Origin: DATFJZ01 sp046482845
GTDB lineage: Bacteria; Desulfobacterota; Desulfobacteria; Desulfobacterales; Desulfobacteraceae
Direction: 5' to 3'
Assembly (NCBI GenBank): GCA_046482845.1
Contig: JAWOEJ010000192.1
Location: 1-6,210 of the forward strand
DNA length: 6,210 bases
A program made the position numbers and the translations under genes. The notes under the pieces are model-generated. The model was not told where the DNA came from and searched no databases. It saw only the letters and a list, made by a program, of their open reading frames with translations. Of the stretch, positions 5,889-6,210 are shown piece after piece (within the stretch, counting starts at the first letter, position 1; every line of letters starts with the position of its first letter).

Positions 5889-6083
5889 ACAACCGGCACC
5901 GTCAACCGTACCATAATGGATGACACCCTGCCAGGCGGACCCCGGGAGCGTACCATCACCTATACCGCGCCCTTTGACCGATGTGACCGGGAGACGGACT
6001 ACGAGATTGCCTGGGCAGAATTTGAAAGACGTCGGCAGTGGGCAAGCAAAAACGAAAAAAGCCCCAGTCTTGATGGCGACTGA
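5889..6083 (+). pseudogene. Out-of-frame C-terminal fragment, unassigned (possibly the methyltransferase end)
   Basis: In a frame different from the preceding fragment, the sequence reads TTGTVNRTIMDDTLPGG, then RERTITYTAPFDRCDRETDY, then EIAWAEFERRRQW and a polar tail to the TGA at 6081-6083. It looks like real protein: no rare run of residues, and the same high G+C at third positions as the helicase piece. It has no start of its own apart from an internal ATG at 5916. I do not recognise the family with certainty. It may be the true C-terminus of the methyltransferase, after another deletion, or of a third gene in the same defence locus. Functionally it should be treated as debris. Confidence 0.5.
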
Positions 6084-6210
6084 GGCAAAGCCAGAATCCA
6101 AAGCCTTTGGCAAAAGATTCACCAGCTCAATGTCTTTTTATCAAAGACCTTATAAATGGGGTAGTGAAGAAGGAATAGAAAAAATAGAATTACTAATTCA
6201 AGATTTTTTT
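6073..6210 (+). CDS. DUF262 (GmrSD-type) protein, N-terminal part, runs off the window
   Basis: Forty-six codons are open from the ATG at 6073 to the window edge. The signature is YQRPYKWG at residues 23-30, followed by EEGIEKIELLIQDFF. This matches the DUF262 N-terminal motif (P-x-YQR-x-Y-W, then a helix), the ParB/Srx-like NTP-binding domain of GmrS in type IV restriction enzymes that attack modified phage DNA. The start is uncertain. The 6073 ATG overlaps the previous stop by 11 bases and lacks a clear ribosome binding site. The ATG at 6130 also lacks one and would leave only three residues before YQRPY. Most relatives have (F)xIPxYQR, and here the Pro is replaced in MSFYQR, so the first ~20 codons may be fusion sequence from the debris. 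G+C falls sharply from about 6085, marking a separate origin. Completeness is unknown. Confidence 0.65.
   Translation, partial: MATEAKPESKAFGKRFTSSMSFYQRPYKWGSEEGIEKIELLIQDFF

Noticed and set aside
5084..5959. A 291-codon open frame on the - strand opposite the helicase remnant
   Set aside because: It is the antisense shadow of G+C-rich coding sequence. Its translation has no recognisable domain, while the + strand shows Walker A, DEAH and SATPH motifs.

Overview
The window looks like part of a chromosome from a Desulfobacterales-type bacterium (Desulfobacter/Desulfobacula-like sulfate reducer). This is inferred from gene content and protein style: a HypB end, a Memo/AmmeMemoRadiSam B protein, a bacterial GluRS and an HD-GYP protein. 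No rRNA or other definitive marker is present. Most of the window has intermediate G+C. The right end is a mosaic: a clearly G+C-rich block (about 5040-6080) followed by an A+T-rich tail.

Left part (1-1314, + strand): the last 58 codons of a HypB-type hydrogenase nickel-insertion GTPase are followed by a complete AmmeMemoRadiSam system protein B gene (amrB, 299-1156). An intergenic stretch with inverted repeats ends one base before the gltX stop codon.

Middle (1315-3178): a complete glutamyl-tRNA synthetase gene (gltX, - strand) is bracketed by copies of one short repeat family. Each copy has a 49-bp core starting ATGAAAGC, then five 7-nt units of the NNTCAGC type, then usually a six-base end related to TTTCAT. 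Copies start at 2742, 2985 and 3067 in one orientation. One starts at 1306 in the opposite orientation, and a decayed one starts at 2843, also opposite. The best two copies (1229-1313 and 2978-3060) form an inverted pair of about 83-85 bp around gltX.

Next (3179-4848, - strand): a two-gene operon in which a DUF4442/hotdog thioesterase-like gene overlaps, by ATGA, an HD-GYP domain protein with an unrecognised N-terminal region and a charged C-terminal tail.

Right part (5031-6210, + strand): the wreck of a phage-defence locus. About 1.05 kb holds the first ~25 codons of a SNF2-type helicase, a deletion with frameshift, the helicase core from Walker A to the SAT motif, a further junction into a piece of a large Eco57I-like DNA methyltransferase, and then an out-of-frame C-terminal fragment. 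The pieces best match class 1 DISARM DrmD and DrmMI, as recalled from the families; no search was run. The start of a DUF262 (GmrSD-type) gene overlaps the last stop codon and runs off the window. I see no intact novel system. The most interesting items are the collapsed defence locus and the heptad repeat family around gltX.
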